A stretch of DNA of 64,000 nucleotides from the NCBI GenBank assembly GCA_021495925.1, contig JAKEKT010000125.1, forward strand, positions 1 through 64,000. Direction: 5' to 3'. The DNA is from Diplodia intermedia (Eukaryota > Ascomycota > Dothideomycetes > Botryosphaeriales > Botryosphaeriaceae). The position numbers and the translations under genes are program-made. The notes below the pieces were generated by a model. That model was not told the origin of the DNA. It saw nothing but the letters and a program-made list of their open reading frames with translations, and searched no databases. Positions 10,025 through 20,246 of the stretch are shown here, piece after piece (position 1 is the first letter of the stretch; every line of letters starts with the position of its first letter).

Positions 10025-11232
10025 CTAGTAGATCTCGCCTATGTGGCGCTCGCTATCGGGCTTCCACGTCCCTGGAAAAAGATCAGTGAATGCCTGTGCG
10101 ACAGCACCTAGCAGCCGTGTAACTGGGACTAACCTTCGAAGTTGTGCTTGACGAAGGCCATCGGATCGTCGTCCTCCCCAGCACCCATTTGGCGGACGCC
10201 AGGGCTGAAACTGGTGATCGGCAGCACTATGACATCGCCCACCTTCTTCGCGGCGGTGATTCCGGTGAAATCTTCCCAGCTGATATTTTTCGTGCTTGTG
10301 CTCATGTCGAAGTATTGCGGGTCGTTGAAGAAATCGAAGATGATGTCCGTCCACAGCGCCGGCCCAGTGTACTCGACGATGCCCTTGACGTCAGCGACAA
10401 GGGTGCCCTCGCGCTTGCGCTTCAGAGTCTCCTCGGTGATGTTTGCGACAATCTCGCGCAGCACAGGGTGGCCAGGCTTCGACTGGATGGTCCATTGGCA
10501 GAACTGGATGCGTCGCGAGTACCAATCGTGCCAGTCCTCCCTGTCGGGATCCGCCTCAATGCCAATGACCAGGCCGTACGCGTCGCGTGGAACGTCAGAC
10601 GGCACCCATTCAGTGGCGGGCTTCAGCGCCGCAGTGTCAATGTCTGAGTATATGCCTCCCCTGGCTAGCAAGATGAGGTAGCGGAAGAAGTCGGCCTTGA
10701 GCACGGGCAGCGGAAGCGAGTGGTAGGCCTCCAAGACCTCAGGAATGGAGGCGTACAGGTGGCGCATCAGATGCACGGCGACAGAGTCGGTGATGACCTC
10801 GTGGACGAAGGTAGGGTGGTGGATGGTCCAGCTGGCTTCGGGCTCGCGGAAGATCTCGTCGAACTCGCCGGACGCGGGCGTGTACTTCCATGTCTGCCAG
10901 ATGTACGCGGGGAATTTGCCCTGGGGGTCGTAGGGGAACTGGTACTCGAGCTGCTGGCGCAACGGCTTGGTGTGCAGATCCTCGAGAGCTATCTGCGGCC
11001 GCTCCTTCTTTGCCACCGCCTGCGGTGCCGTCTTCTCTGTCTTGCGCTCGGAGGATTGGCCGGCCTGGGCAGCAGCGTCGATCGCATCGGGCTGGGGGGC
11101 AGCATTGGCGGCGGGCTTGGACTCGGGCACCACAAGCTTGGCCGACGGACCGGTGGTGTGCGATGATCGCAATAGGACGAAGAAGGTGAGCAGGGCGGCG
11201 GCGATTACGATGGCCCGGCGATAGGTGAGCAT
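10025..11232 (-). CDS. och1: GT32 alpha-1,6-mannosyltransferase (Och1-type)
   Basis: Exons 10134-11232 and 10025-10071 with a 62-nt intron encode 381 residues. It is a type II Golgi membrane protein: a short cytosolic MLTYRR, a signal anchor (about residues 7-23), then a Ser/Ala/Pro stem. The catalytic domain begins near FPAYIWQTWKY, typical of glycosyltransferase family 32, and has the DXD motif in LARGGIYSDIDTAALKP, which holds Mn2+ and GDP-mannose. Och1 adds the first alpha-1,6-mannose that starts outer-chain mannan on N-glycans. An upstream in-frame ATG exists, but the one chosen places the signal anchor at the N-terminus as in relatives. GT32 membership is certain. Och1 versus an Och1 paralogue cannot be settled here, as filamentous fungi often have several. 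Confidence 0.85.
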
Positions 11233-12442
11233 GGTGGGCGACGGGGGCCGCCGGAGCGCAGACTGGAGCTTGCGGATCTGGAAAGGGTGAACTGGCGGCT
11301 GGCGGTCAATTTTAAGAAGCCGGCGTGGTTGGAGGCCTGTCGGCCTGAGTGGAGCCCAGAGACCGAGGCGGAGATTGAGCGTGGGGAGACAGATAGGGCA
11401 GGGTGGACGCCACGAGTCGGAGCTCGAAGATCTGTTATAGCAGGCGGCCGTCGAGGAAGCGAACACGGCCCTGCCAAGAGGATTTTGGGTTGTTTCAGCT
11501 CAGCTGAGGGCGGGCTCGGCGACGGGGCAGGCAGCGCGGGCGGCTGATTGGTGCTCTAAATTGTCGTGAGCTTCCTTCTCGAACCCCTCGCTTCGGGCCT
11601 AGTGTTACAGATTCACGACTGCTCCGACTGCCAACGTCCTTGCCGACGGCCCTGTGGTAATCGAACACGAGCGAGGGTTCCTGCACCTGCGCGCCGTTGG
11701 CCGCCGCAGGGTTTTATGCTCTCGCCGATGCGCGCGATCCAGCGCCGGGGGCCACGCGTTTGCGTGGCTTGTTGTCACGGCCGCCCCGGCTGGCCGCGCC
11801 CCGCCCCTGGCACCCTGGCACCCTGGCCGCGCCCGCGAACACAGGCAAGGAACCAGCACGCGTTATACACCCACCGTACCAGCCGTCTTCATGCACCGCC
11901 CTCGCGGGGTCGTGACAGGCTCCGCCCTGGCCAGAGCGCCGCGCATCGTGGAACGGAGCAGGCTGCGCTGCGTCTCAACCGCGTCCGTCTCTAGGCGTCT
12001 GGCTAACCTGCAGCTTACGACTCCGCTGAGAGCCGGCCTGTTCCTATACTGGCCACATGCACGCCTTCTGCACGCACGGCACGCGCTGCTCCTATCGTCC
12101 ATCTCCCAGGCCTAGCCGCCCTTGCTATCCGGCGCCCGCTCCTGGGCCCCGTCAGCAGCTGGCCGGCCGTGCCTGTCCTGAGCCCGCGCGCCGGGACATC
12201 ATCAGCGGCACTCTGTCCGCGACATGGCACCATGTGTGGAGCCCTTTACGACTGCCTGTGCTCACCGGAGACAGGAGGGACGATCGTCCACTAGAGAGCT
12301 TGTGAAAGCTTGACTGCCAAACACTCGGCCGCTGCACGCTCCAGCACCAACAGCTCCGTTGTTGTTGCATCATAACGTCCGACGGAGACATGCAATTTTG
12401 CTATCTTTGTCTCACCAGGACCCGGCCGTGCATACGCTGCCC
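11233..12442. other. Intergenic, no gene recognised
   Basis: About 1.2 kb of GC-rich sequence holding the Och1-type promoter at its left end. Open frames on both strands are overlapping and compositionally biased, with no domains. Confidence 0.5.
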
Positions 12443-13212
12443 TTAGCGAACGGCGGCCTGGCCCAGAGCCTCGAGCACGTTTTCCACCGTTAGCACGGTC
12501 CCGAAGATGCCTCCTTCGCCGGCAATGCTGCTCAACGTCGCCTCGTGCAGTGCCACATCCACGCTGGCGCAGGCATCCTTGAGCACTGCGCAATCGAATC
12601 CTCTGTCACTTGCCTCGCGGATCGTGGTGCTCACGCACACATCGGTCGTGACGCCTGCGATCAGGAGATTCCGGATCCCTCGGTTGCGCAACAAGAGCTC
12701 GAAGTCGGTGTTTGCGAACGCTCCTTTGCCCGGCTTGTCGACTATCGGCTCGCCCTCGACTGGATAGAGTTCAGGAATGATGTCGTGTCCCTTACCTCCC
12801 CGAATAAGAAGTCGTCCTCCGAGGGGGCTAGGCGCGCCGATGCCTTGACCCGAGGGATTGTTGCGAGACCGGAAAGCCTCTCGAGGAGAAAGCGTTGACA
12901 AGTCGGCACGATGACCTTGCGAGCCATTTCGTTAGTATCGTTATTAGTATCGAAAAGGCCAAGGAGAGCGCTACCTTCTCGTGTGTGGTACACTTGCCAT
13001 CCGGCCGTTCGAAAGGCACGCAAGACCGCTTGGATTGCTGGGATAATTGCTCGCGCCCCCGATATATCATGGCCCTGGTAGGTGATGTAGCCCCCTTCGG
13101 TGCAGAAGTCGTTCTGCATATCTATAATGACGAACGCGGTCGTTTCCCGCGAGAAGGACGCGTCGAACGGCCACGCGTAGGGAACTGCAGCGGCAATCTG
13201 GGAGGTAACCAT
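12443..13212 (-). CDS. Isochorismatase-fold cysteine hydrolase, biuret/ureidoacrylate type
   Basis: Exons 12975-13212 and 12443-12915 with a 59-nt intron encode 236 residues. The catalytic triad of the family is complete: Asp31 in FVIIDMQNDF, Lys in DKPGKGAF and Cys in GVTTDVCVSTT. The N-terminal PYAWPFD, the HTREGHRADLS junction created by splicing, and IIPELYPVEGEP are typical of the subgroup with biuret hydrolase and RutB ureidoacrylate amidohydrolase, which cleaves C-N bonds in small ureido compounds. In this group the Cys attacks the carbonyl and ammonia or carbamate is released. The true substrate is not deducible; a nitrogen-scavenging role is the obvious guess. No associated pathway genes are nearby. 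Confidence 0.85.
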
Positions 13213-14361
13213 GATGGAAGACAGTCGCTGGTGTGCTTTGGCGTACTAGCGGTGCTCAACACACAAGACTGGATCACCATGGAGTTGGTCTCTCATATTG
13301 TACGCTGGGAATGCAACTGATCGGCTCACAGGTGAACTTGCCGAGTCTTCACTGGCGCACCATGTCCAATCCCGTTTTGCGCTTATATGGTTTACGCATA
13401 AAAAGGACGTTGCTTCTTACTGGTCTTTTCCGTATATTCACGTGTGCTTTGTTTTCCTTTTCCCAGCTTGCTCCCCCGCTTCGACGCACCGACGTCTCGA
13501 GTCTCTTGAAAGTTACGCCCTCTGCTAATCTCGCTCCAGACCCCGTGCAATCTTAACCAATAAAGCATGAATAAATCCTAGACGGCGGCAAGATGCTATA
13601 ATAGGCTTCAGATATTGACACCATGATTGCGGCCGGACGGTGCGACAGAACCAGCCCCGGAACCGAGCGACTTACAGACAGACTCGAGCTTAACATAACG
13701 GATACCTCCACAGCGCCAGGGCTTAGGATCTGTTCTTTGACCGTGACTCCAGCACTTATAAAGTTACAGCTGGCTCTCGCGCTCATGATTCACGCGGCGA
13801 GCTTACCCCGCTGCGGGCCCTTGCGGCTACGGATGACGTGACTGGGGAAGTCGATGCCGTGCTCCGGACTTCGACAATCCGATCCACCACGATTTGCGAC
13901 GACCACCGGGAGGGGTCGCCAACAAGACCCCTACACGCAAAGCACGCATGTAATTGGAGCGTCAAAGGCAACTTTTCTCGATCAGCTCCGTGCCCCACAC
14001 TGCACAATTCGCCCATTCGTCGTTCCGCGATTCACTTGTCAGACACTAGGAACATTTCCCGGTTAAGAAGATCCGAAGTCTTCTGTATCGTACTGCAGAT
14101 CCATCTCTGCACGTACACAGGTTGATTTTCAGACTTGAATCATTTTTAGCGCATGGAGGCGCTCGAACTACGCATACACCAAGACATACGCAATCGCAGT
14201 CTGCAATGGCGCAGCTGCTTGTAGTTGACATACATCAAGCCCTCTTCCCCCTCTTCCAGCCTTTTCATCTATTGCTCCTCACCTGTGAATGACGTAACTT
14301 GTTACCACTCGCGCCGAACGACCGTACGAATCGCCCATACCGCCTCAACCCGACTTGCGCC
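13213..14361. other. Divergent intergenic region
   Basis: Lies between the divergent hydrolase and GPR1-like genes, so it should contain both promoters. A pyrimidine-rich patch (about 14238-14280) precedes the + strand start. No coding region recognised. Confidence 0.55.
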
Positions 14362-15406
14362 ATGTCGAAACCAGGGTCAAACGGTGACCTCCCCACCATT
14401 GATCTGAAAGTAGCTACCAATGGATCCAGAAACGAGCATGAGCATGCCTTTTCGGAACTTTCCCGGCCAATCATGGTGTCCCCCACCGTTGGCCAGAATC
14501 TCGGCAGCCCGGTAGGTGTCTCATTCCAAGGACGAAGGAAAAAAAAAGAAAATTGGAAACAATGCATGCACCCGGGAATGCCGGAAAGAGCTGACGTCCA
14601 ATTTCCCCCAGACCGCCCTCGCCATCGGCGCCTTCGCCACGACGCTAACGACGCTGTCCTGCTCGCTCATGGAATGGCGCGGCGTCACGACGACCAACGT
14701 CTTCATCGGGAACTTCTTCTTCGTCGCCGGCATCGGCATGGTCATCTCCGCGCAGTGGGAGATTGTGCGCGGGAACTCGTACGGCTACACCGTCCTGAGC
14801 GCCTTCGGCCTCTTCTACGCGGGCTTCGGCGCCATCATCACGCCCTCGTTTGGCGTCACCGATGCATACGGAACGGACACGGTGGAGTATAACAACGCGC
14901 TCGGATTCTTCATGCTAAGTAAGTCTGTTGGAGTGTGTGTGTGTGTGCCCGGCGCGAGGCGGTCATCGGGGAGCTGCTGACCAAAGACAAAAAAAAAGTG
15001 TGGACCGTCTTCAACACGTTCTTCCTGATAGGGTCGTTGCCGATGTAAGTGAATAGTCCCGCTCGACTACCCCCTTGAAACCCCTGGCAAAAAACTAGGT
15101 CTGACACGGGACAGAAACCTCGTCTACATCGCCATCTTCGCCACTGTCGAGCTCGCCTTCGGCCTTGTCGCCGCCAGCTATTTTGCCGCAGCGGACGGAA
15201 ATGCGGACACGTCGGTGGCGCTGAAGAAGGCCGGCGGCGTGTTTGCGTTCTTGTCCGGCCTGTTTGGCTACTATACACTGGGCCACTTGATGTGTCAGGA
15301 GGCACTGTTCTTCTCGTTTCCCATGGGCTCGACGGAGCGCTTCTTCAAGCGGAGACAGTTGAATGAGGAGAGACCTGAGCCACAACATGCACCTGTACAT
15401 GCTTAG
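14362..15406 (+). CDS. GPR1/FUN34/YaaH-family membrane protein
   Basis: Exons 14362-14511, 14612-14918, 14999-15044 and 15115-15406 encode 264 residues. After ~50 polar residues, six hydrophobic segments follow, the pattern of the acetate/succinate transporter superfamily (Ato/AcpA, bacterial SatP). Supporting motifs are ALAIGAFATTLTTLSCSLMEW, FIGNFFFVAGIGM, AFGLFYAGFGAIITPSFG and GLFGYYTLGHLMC. The family's NPxPLGL signature before TM1 is weakly represented by NLGSPTALAIG, so this belongs to a divergent branch and acetate transport is not assured. Intron 2 contains a (GT)n run. Likely plasma membrane; transport of a small carboxylate or ammonium export are the family roles. Confidence 0.8.
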
Positions 15407-15697
15407 GTGATGATAAAAGGCAGGAGGCCGAGCCATTGGAAATTGGAGCGGGAAAGAAAAGTGAAGCATGCGCAGTGTACTTCAACTTCAGATGTTCGCA
15501 AACGACCTCACGCTTGATGTCAACCCATCGTAAAATATTTCTACTTGTCATATATGAAATAACACTTGTCCTGAATTTTGCCTCCAGTGCATGGATCGCC
15601 TGTATGTATGCCGTCTTGCATCGGAGTAGAGATGCCGCTTCTCTTGTTGCCGTACTATTTCATACAACCTGCCCTTGGGACTTCTTTCGCCTTCTCA
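15407..15697. other. Convergent 3' intergenic spacer
   Basis: 291 nt between the stop codons of converging genes; AT-rich patches are consistent with two poly(A) regions. No gene seen. Confidence 0.5.
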
Positions 15698-16424
15698 TCA
15701 TTCCTCAGGGATTTCGAAGTGCTTGATGAACTCCTCCTTGCTCGGCAGCTCCTCGAACGCCCAAATGCCCACACACGAACCCGGCGGACCGCCGCTCTCC
15801 ACTGCCCACTCATACTCACCGAATCGGTCATTCTCAACCGGCTCCATTCCGTCACCCCAGACCTCCAGCGATCCCTCATCCAAGTCGACAACGTACGCCC
15901 ACTCAATACCGGAGTCGAAACGCAAGGACTTCAAGATTGGAAACGGCGCCTTGGCCTCGGCCGCGTACTTCAGAATCCTCGCGCCCGTGTAGCAGGACAT
16001 GGTGGGGCACACCTGTTCCAGCGGCTTGGTGAGCGGTTCGTAGCCATCACCGCCGGCGGGTGGGGCAGTAGCGCCCTTGGAAATCTGCTCTTGGATGAAC
16101 TGCATGTACTTTTTCCAATGCTCCTCATCGCGCGCTCGGAAGTCCTCTTCGAGAGTTTGCGACTCCGCCTTCCAGTTGTCCCGTTGCTGTTCCGACGGCT
16201 CGTAGAGAAGGCCGGCGTCGATGACGGCTTTGAGCTTGGCGATGTTGGCCCGGTCGCGGACGAAAGTAAGGACCTTGGTGCCTTGGCAGGAGGGTTGGCC
16301 GTCCCATCTGTGTAGTAGCCATGAGTCAAGAGTGAAGATGATATCTTGTGTTTTCATACTGGCAGTACTGAGCTATGTGCCAATCGCCCCGATAGTAGAC
16401 GAAGATTAGGTTGCGAGTACCCAT
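15698..16424 (-). CDS. Conserved fungal protein of unknown function (MGTRNL family)
   Basis: Exons 16360-16424 and 15698-16307 with a 52-nt intron encode 224 residues. It starts MGTRNLIFVYYRGDWHIAQY and splices to CQWDGQPSCQGTKVL, a highly recognisable N-terminus shared by many fungal proteins in which MGTRNL is followed by a QWDGxPxGQG element. No enzymatic motif, signal peptide or membrane segment is seen. The C-terminal half is acidic and ends near FEIPEE. The start is chosen at MGTRNL although the frame is open upstream, because relatives begin there. Function unknown; cytosolic location inferred. Confidence 0.75.
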
Positions 16425-17334
16425 GTTGCCGCTGGGGTTCGTCAGAGTCGACAGTTCTGCAGCTGGAGTGGTAGGTTGGCGTGGGCTGAGGAGCCGGTGA
16501 GGTGGGGAGGTTTGGAGAGCTTGGGCCGTTTGTGTTGACTTTTGTAGACCAGCCAGGCGCGCCTTCCCACATGAGCAGCTGATTCTCCGCACGCGTTGGG
16601 AACACCTGGGCATGTGACTGGCTACGCAAAAGTCCGCAGGTAGTCACTCTCTGTAAAAGGAAGCGCAAACATCCCGTCCAGATCGACACCTCCCACTGCT
16701 TGGAGTAAAACGCGCGCTTCGTTACTTGCAGACTCACACACGGCTGCGCAGATCTTTGACTCCGGGCTTGTCTGAAACCAGGACACGTATTTGTTCTCAC
16801 ACGGGGAAGATACGCACGTCGTGACATCCCGACTCTGCACTGGTGTCCGTCATGGTCGTAAAGAGGCCAAGAGGAAAGTGGTAGAATAGCTAAGACAAAA
16901 ATCATCACTTCATGTGCTATGCGAAACCTACAAGGACCGCCTAATTATAGCCGTGAAGACGTAATTCACTGCTCTGCTATCCGATCTCGAGCGTGTGTCG
17001 TAGCGTGAAAGTGGACAAAGTATATTACCAACACGCATGCTGACACCTACCGACTCCGTTCTCCAAACCACACTTTGTAAGAAATAGTTTGGCCTGCAAG
17101 AACGCAAGCCTACCGGCAAATTGGTTCAGTTGTTTGATGACCGGCTCTTTTTCTCGTGATCCTCGCAACATTTGATAAAATTGCTGTTACATAACAAAGA
17201 AGTGAACAATTCCAAGTCATTCCGTACATTGCAAAGTGAGCTACGCGGTTATCTTTGTTGCCATTTACATGCATCCTAAATGCTTTGATAAGTTATATAC
17301 GAGCAATGAAGTGTTGTCACGCTTCCTCAGCTCA
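16425..17334. other. Intergenic, no firm gene
   Basis: Carries the promoter of the MGTRNL gene. One minus-strand frame of 72 codons (16622-16840) has a protein-like composition, but it has no homologous motif and no supporting splice structure. The 16900-17330 part is AT-rich and looks like 3' flank of the splicing-factor gene. Confidence 0.5.
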
Positions 17335-18471
17335 CTATGGCGACCTCCGCTTCTTGTCACTGTGTCTCACGTCTGCATCCCTTGATCGGTCACGTCTCCG
17401 ATAGTCGTCTTCCGAATCGCCACGACGTCTGCTCTTCCTCTCCCTATCCCTCGAGTAGTCGCGATGGCGGTCCCGCCTGTCTTGCCCATCGTCCCTACGT
17501 TTGCTCTTTCGCTCAACATCCTCTGAATCGTCCCGACGCCTACTCTTGCGATCTCTGTCCTCAGAATCATCCCGCCTCCTGGACTTCCGATCCCGGTCTT
17601 CTGGATGATCACGCCGCCTGCGCTCTCTACTCCTCGACCTCTCTTCCGATGGTGAGCGGGTCCGGTGACGTCTCCTGCGATGCCTCCTTTCCTCTTCATC
17701 GTCATCCCTGTCCCTGCGTGATCTGTGATGCCTGTGCTTCCTCTTCTCATCCTTCTTCTTCTTCGAGCCGCCGCCATTCTTCGCCTGCCACGCCTTCACG
17801 GCCTCCTCAACCTCGGCCTTTTTCTCCTTGATCAGATACGCCTTCATCGGATCATCGTCGTCATGATTCCTCAACAGCTCCGCCAACTCCCTCTCCTCCT
17901 TCAACACCGGCCTCCTCTCCTCCTCGCTCTCACTCTCCGTCTCCGGCGCCTTCGCCTTCGCCACCGCACCCGCCCCCACCTCCCCCTCCTCCTCGCCCAA
18001 CCCGTACGTATTGTCCCGCAGCTCCTCGCCCTCCTTCTTCTTGTACCGCGTGTGGTCGACGCTCACCACCCGCCCCATGACCTGCGCGCCGCTCATGTTG
18101 TCCACCGCCAGGTCGCAGCTGCGCTGGTCCTCGTACTTGAGGAACGCGAAGCCCTTGCTCTTGCCCGTCTCCTTGTCGCGCACGAGGTTGACGTAGACGG
18201 GCTCGCCGTACTGCGAGAAGATCGTGACGATGTCGCCCTCGGAGACGTCGTAGGGGAGGCCGCCGATGTAGATGAACGCCTGCGCGCACGCCGGGGCGTG
18301 GTTGTGTTAGCTGGCTCGAATTCGCCGCTGGCTGGAGCAATGTGGGGTGGGGGAGAGCGAAAGGTGTGGACGCACCGTGTCCCGGTAGTCGGCGTGCCAC
18401 GAGGCTTCGGGGGTGATGCCCGCTTCGAGCTCGCGCTTGTTGAGCTCTTTGACTTGGCGGATCTTGTTCAT
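17335..18471 (-). CDS. ist3: Ist3/RBMX2-type spliceosomal RRM protein
   Basis: Exons 18376-18471 and 17335-18279 with a 96-nt intron encode 346 residues. It starts MNKIRQVKELNKRELEAGI and continues DYRDTAFIYIGGLPYDVSEGD (RNP2 = FIYIGG); RNP1 is KGFAFLKY. The extended segment after the RRM (TRYKKKEGEEL) is characteristic of Ist3/Snu17, the RRM core of the RES complex with Bud13 and Pml1. That complex joins the activated spliceosome and supports splicing and pre-mRNA retention in the nucleus. The yeast protein is about 150 residues; the long C-terminal RS/RD/RE-rich tail here is the form found in filamentous fungi and animals (RBMX2). The tail contains tandem SEDRDRKSRRRDD-like units. Assignment is firm. 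Confidence 0.92.
17370..17720 (-). repeat. RS/RD-rich tandem repeat coding region
   Basis: Encodes about five imperfect copies of an ~11-13 residue basic-acidic unit (core D-R-x-R-K-S-R-R-R-D-D/G) in the Ist3-like tail, typical of SR-like splicing proteins. Confidence 0.7.
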
Positions 18472-19228
18472 GGCGGTGGTTGTGCGCGGGGTTGAAGTCC
18501 TTAGGTGTGCTTGGTGTGGAGTGGGAAAGAAAGCTCAAGCTGGTAGCGCGAGAGCTTCAGTAGCGCCGTGGGAGCCCGCGCGGTGCGGAAGAGGAATGAC
18601 GCGCGCTACGAAATATTGGCGACGCGAAGATGTCATGGCTGTCGCCGTCGCCGATGTTTACCCAAAAGCTCCCCTGACTAAGCGGTCGGTGGAACTAGGT
18701 ACACGGGACGCGCCAGAAAGCCACCCGACGGACGTTATCCAGCCACAAGCTCTAGTAGTAGTAGTCCGAACCACACAAAAAAGGTACGAGGTACGAGGTA
18801 CGAGGGTATATCTGGTTCACTAGATTATGATGCGGCAATGGCCCAGCTCTCCAAATATAGATCTTTGCCAGGAAAGCTCTGTACCCGACTAAGAGTCCCT
18901 GATAGATGGAGCTTTCGGCTCGGGCGCGCGCCATGCACGCATCCGCATGTTCCCCAACTCTGACCAACCAGCATCACCTTCCCTTTTCGGCATTTCTCGT
19001 AATATCTCGGGCGCACCATCAGCCTCTTATCCATCCAACCCCATCATAGCCCAAGCCACTCCATCCAAACCCAAGACCACACCCCCAGCTTGGCAATAAT
19101 GCATCGGCGTCAGCTACCCTTCGCAGAAAAGCCACCACCGCCACCGCACCCTTGACCCGAATAAATTTTTTTTGACTCTCCTGCGAACCATACACCCTCA
19201 CGTCAGTCCTTTTCCAGACCTTCTCCGA
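18472..19228. other. Intergenic, promoter of splicing-factor gene
   Basis: 757 nt. The left part should be the Ist3-type promoter and the right part the 3' flank of the GNAT gene. A short direct repeat of GGTACGA (about 18782-18803) is visible. No gene recognised. Confidence 0.5.
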
Positions 19229-20246
19229 TCATTCCAGGCTCTTCGCCCAAAACCTCGTCAACCCGAGCCGCCGGAACCCCGCCGCGCGGTGGAACGCTTC
19301 CGCCCGCTTCTGGCCCAGCCCGGACCGCCGCGGCGAACAGCCAGCGCCGTCGTTCGCTGAGCGGAAGTGCACGACGTCCGCCAGGTCGTCCGGGTCGCCG
19401 TCGCTGGCGCACGGCCACGACGCGGCGAAGCGGATGGACGGGAGGATGGCCGCCGCTTCGGCCAGCAGCGCCTTCAGCAGGGCGCGGCCCACGCCGCGGC
19501 GCCGGTGCGAGGTCTGCACTCGGACGCCCTCGATGAAGACGAAGCTGTGCTCGCCGACGAGGTGGCGGTTGGAGAGGGCGGATGATGTGGTGGCGTCGCG
19601 TTGGAGGATGTCGTCTGGGTCGGGGTCGGGGTCGGCGTCGTTGAATGGGTTTTGTGCTGGTTCGACGAGGGTTGGGAAGAGGTTGCCGGTGCTGTGGGAC
19701 GGGTTTGTTAGCCGGCTTGTGAGTGCTTGAGAGGTTGGAAGGGAGACTTGCTCGTCGTAGACGCACTGGAGGAATGTTCGGGTCTGGAAACCGGCGTTCT
19801 GGGAGGAGATGCTGAAGCAGTTGTTCAAGGCGTGCTCGCGGTTGAAGATTTGGCCGATGCAGCTGCCGATTTGGTTTGATTCGATGATGTCGTTCTCTGC
19901 AGAGGGTGAGATGAACCTATATGATGGGTGAGCATAGACGGCTTCACATGAAGGATATGGCATCAAGTGAGAATGTTAAATTGGCGTCGCTGTCAGCGAG
20001 TCGCGCAAGCAGTTAGTCTTCTTACTGTTCGTGTGCATAGGCTTCAAGTCTCGGATAAGGTCCGCCACAGTAGACCTCATAGACTTCGAGAACATATCTC
20101 TGCTCCGCATGCGTCGATAGCTGACTGGTTTTGTCGCCGTTAGCCTGGTCAAGTATTCGCATCCCTAGGAGCGTCCGGTTTTGATTCGCTTCAGAGACTG
20201 AGTTCCAGATATCGGATTGTTGGGCCCAAGGTGGCCTTGGAGCCAT
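19229..20246 (-). CDS. GNAT-family N-acetyltransferase
   Basis: Exons 20026-20246 and 19229-19916 with a 109-nt intron encode 302 residues. The acetyl-CoA loop of the GNAT fold is visible as VQTSHRRRGVGRALLKALL (the R/Q-x-x-G-x-G/A motif A), preceded by the strand HSFVFIEGVRV and followed by EAFHRAAGFRRLGLTRFW, the usual C-terminal Y/F-x-x-x-GF element. A ~60-residue insertion with D-P-D-P-D-P repeats lies before motif A. Family members move acetyl groups from acetyl-CoA to amines or protein N-termini; the substrate cannot be told. It is probably cytosolic, with no signal peptide seen. Confidence 0.85.

Noticed and set aside
16622..16840. 72-codon minus-strand frame with protein-like composition
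   Set aside because: No homologous motif or upstream exon; too short to claim.
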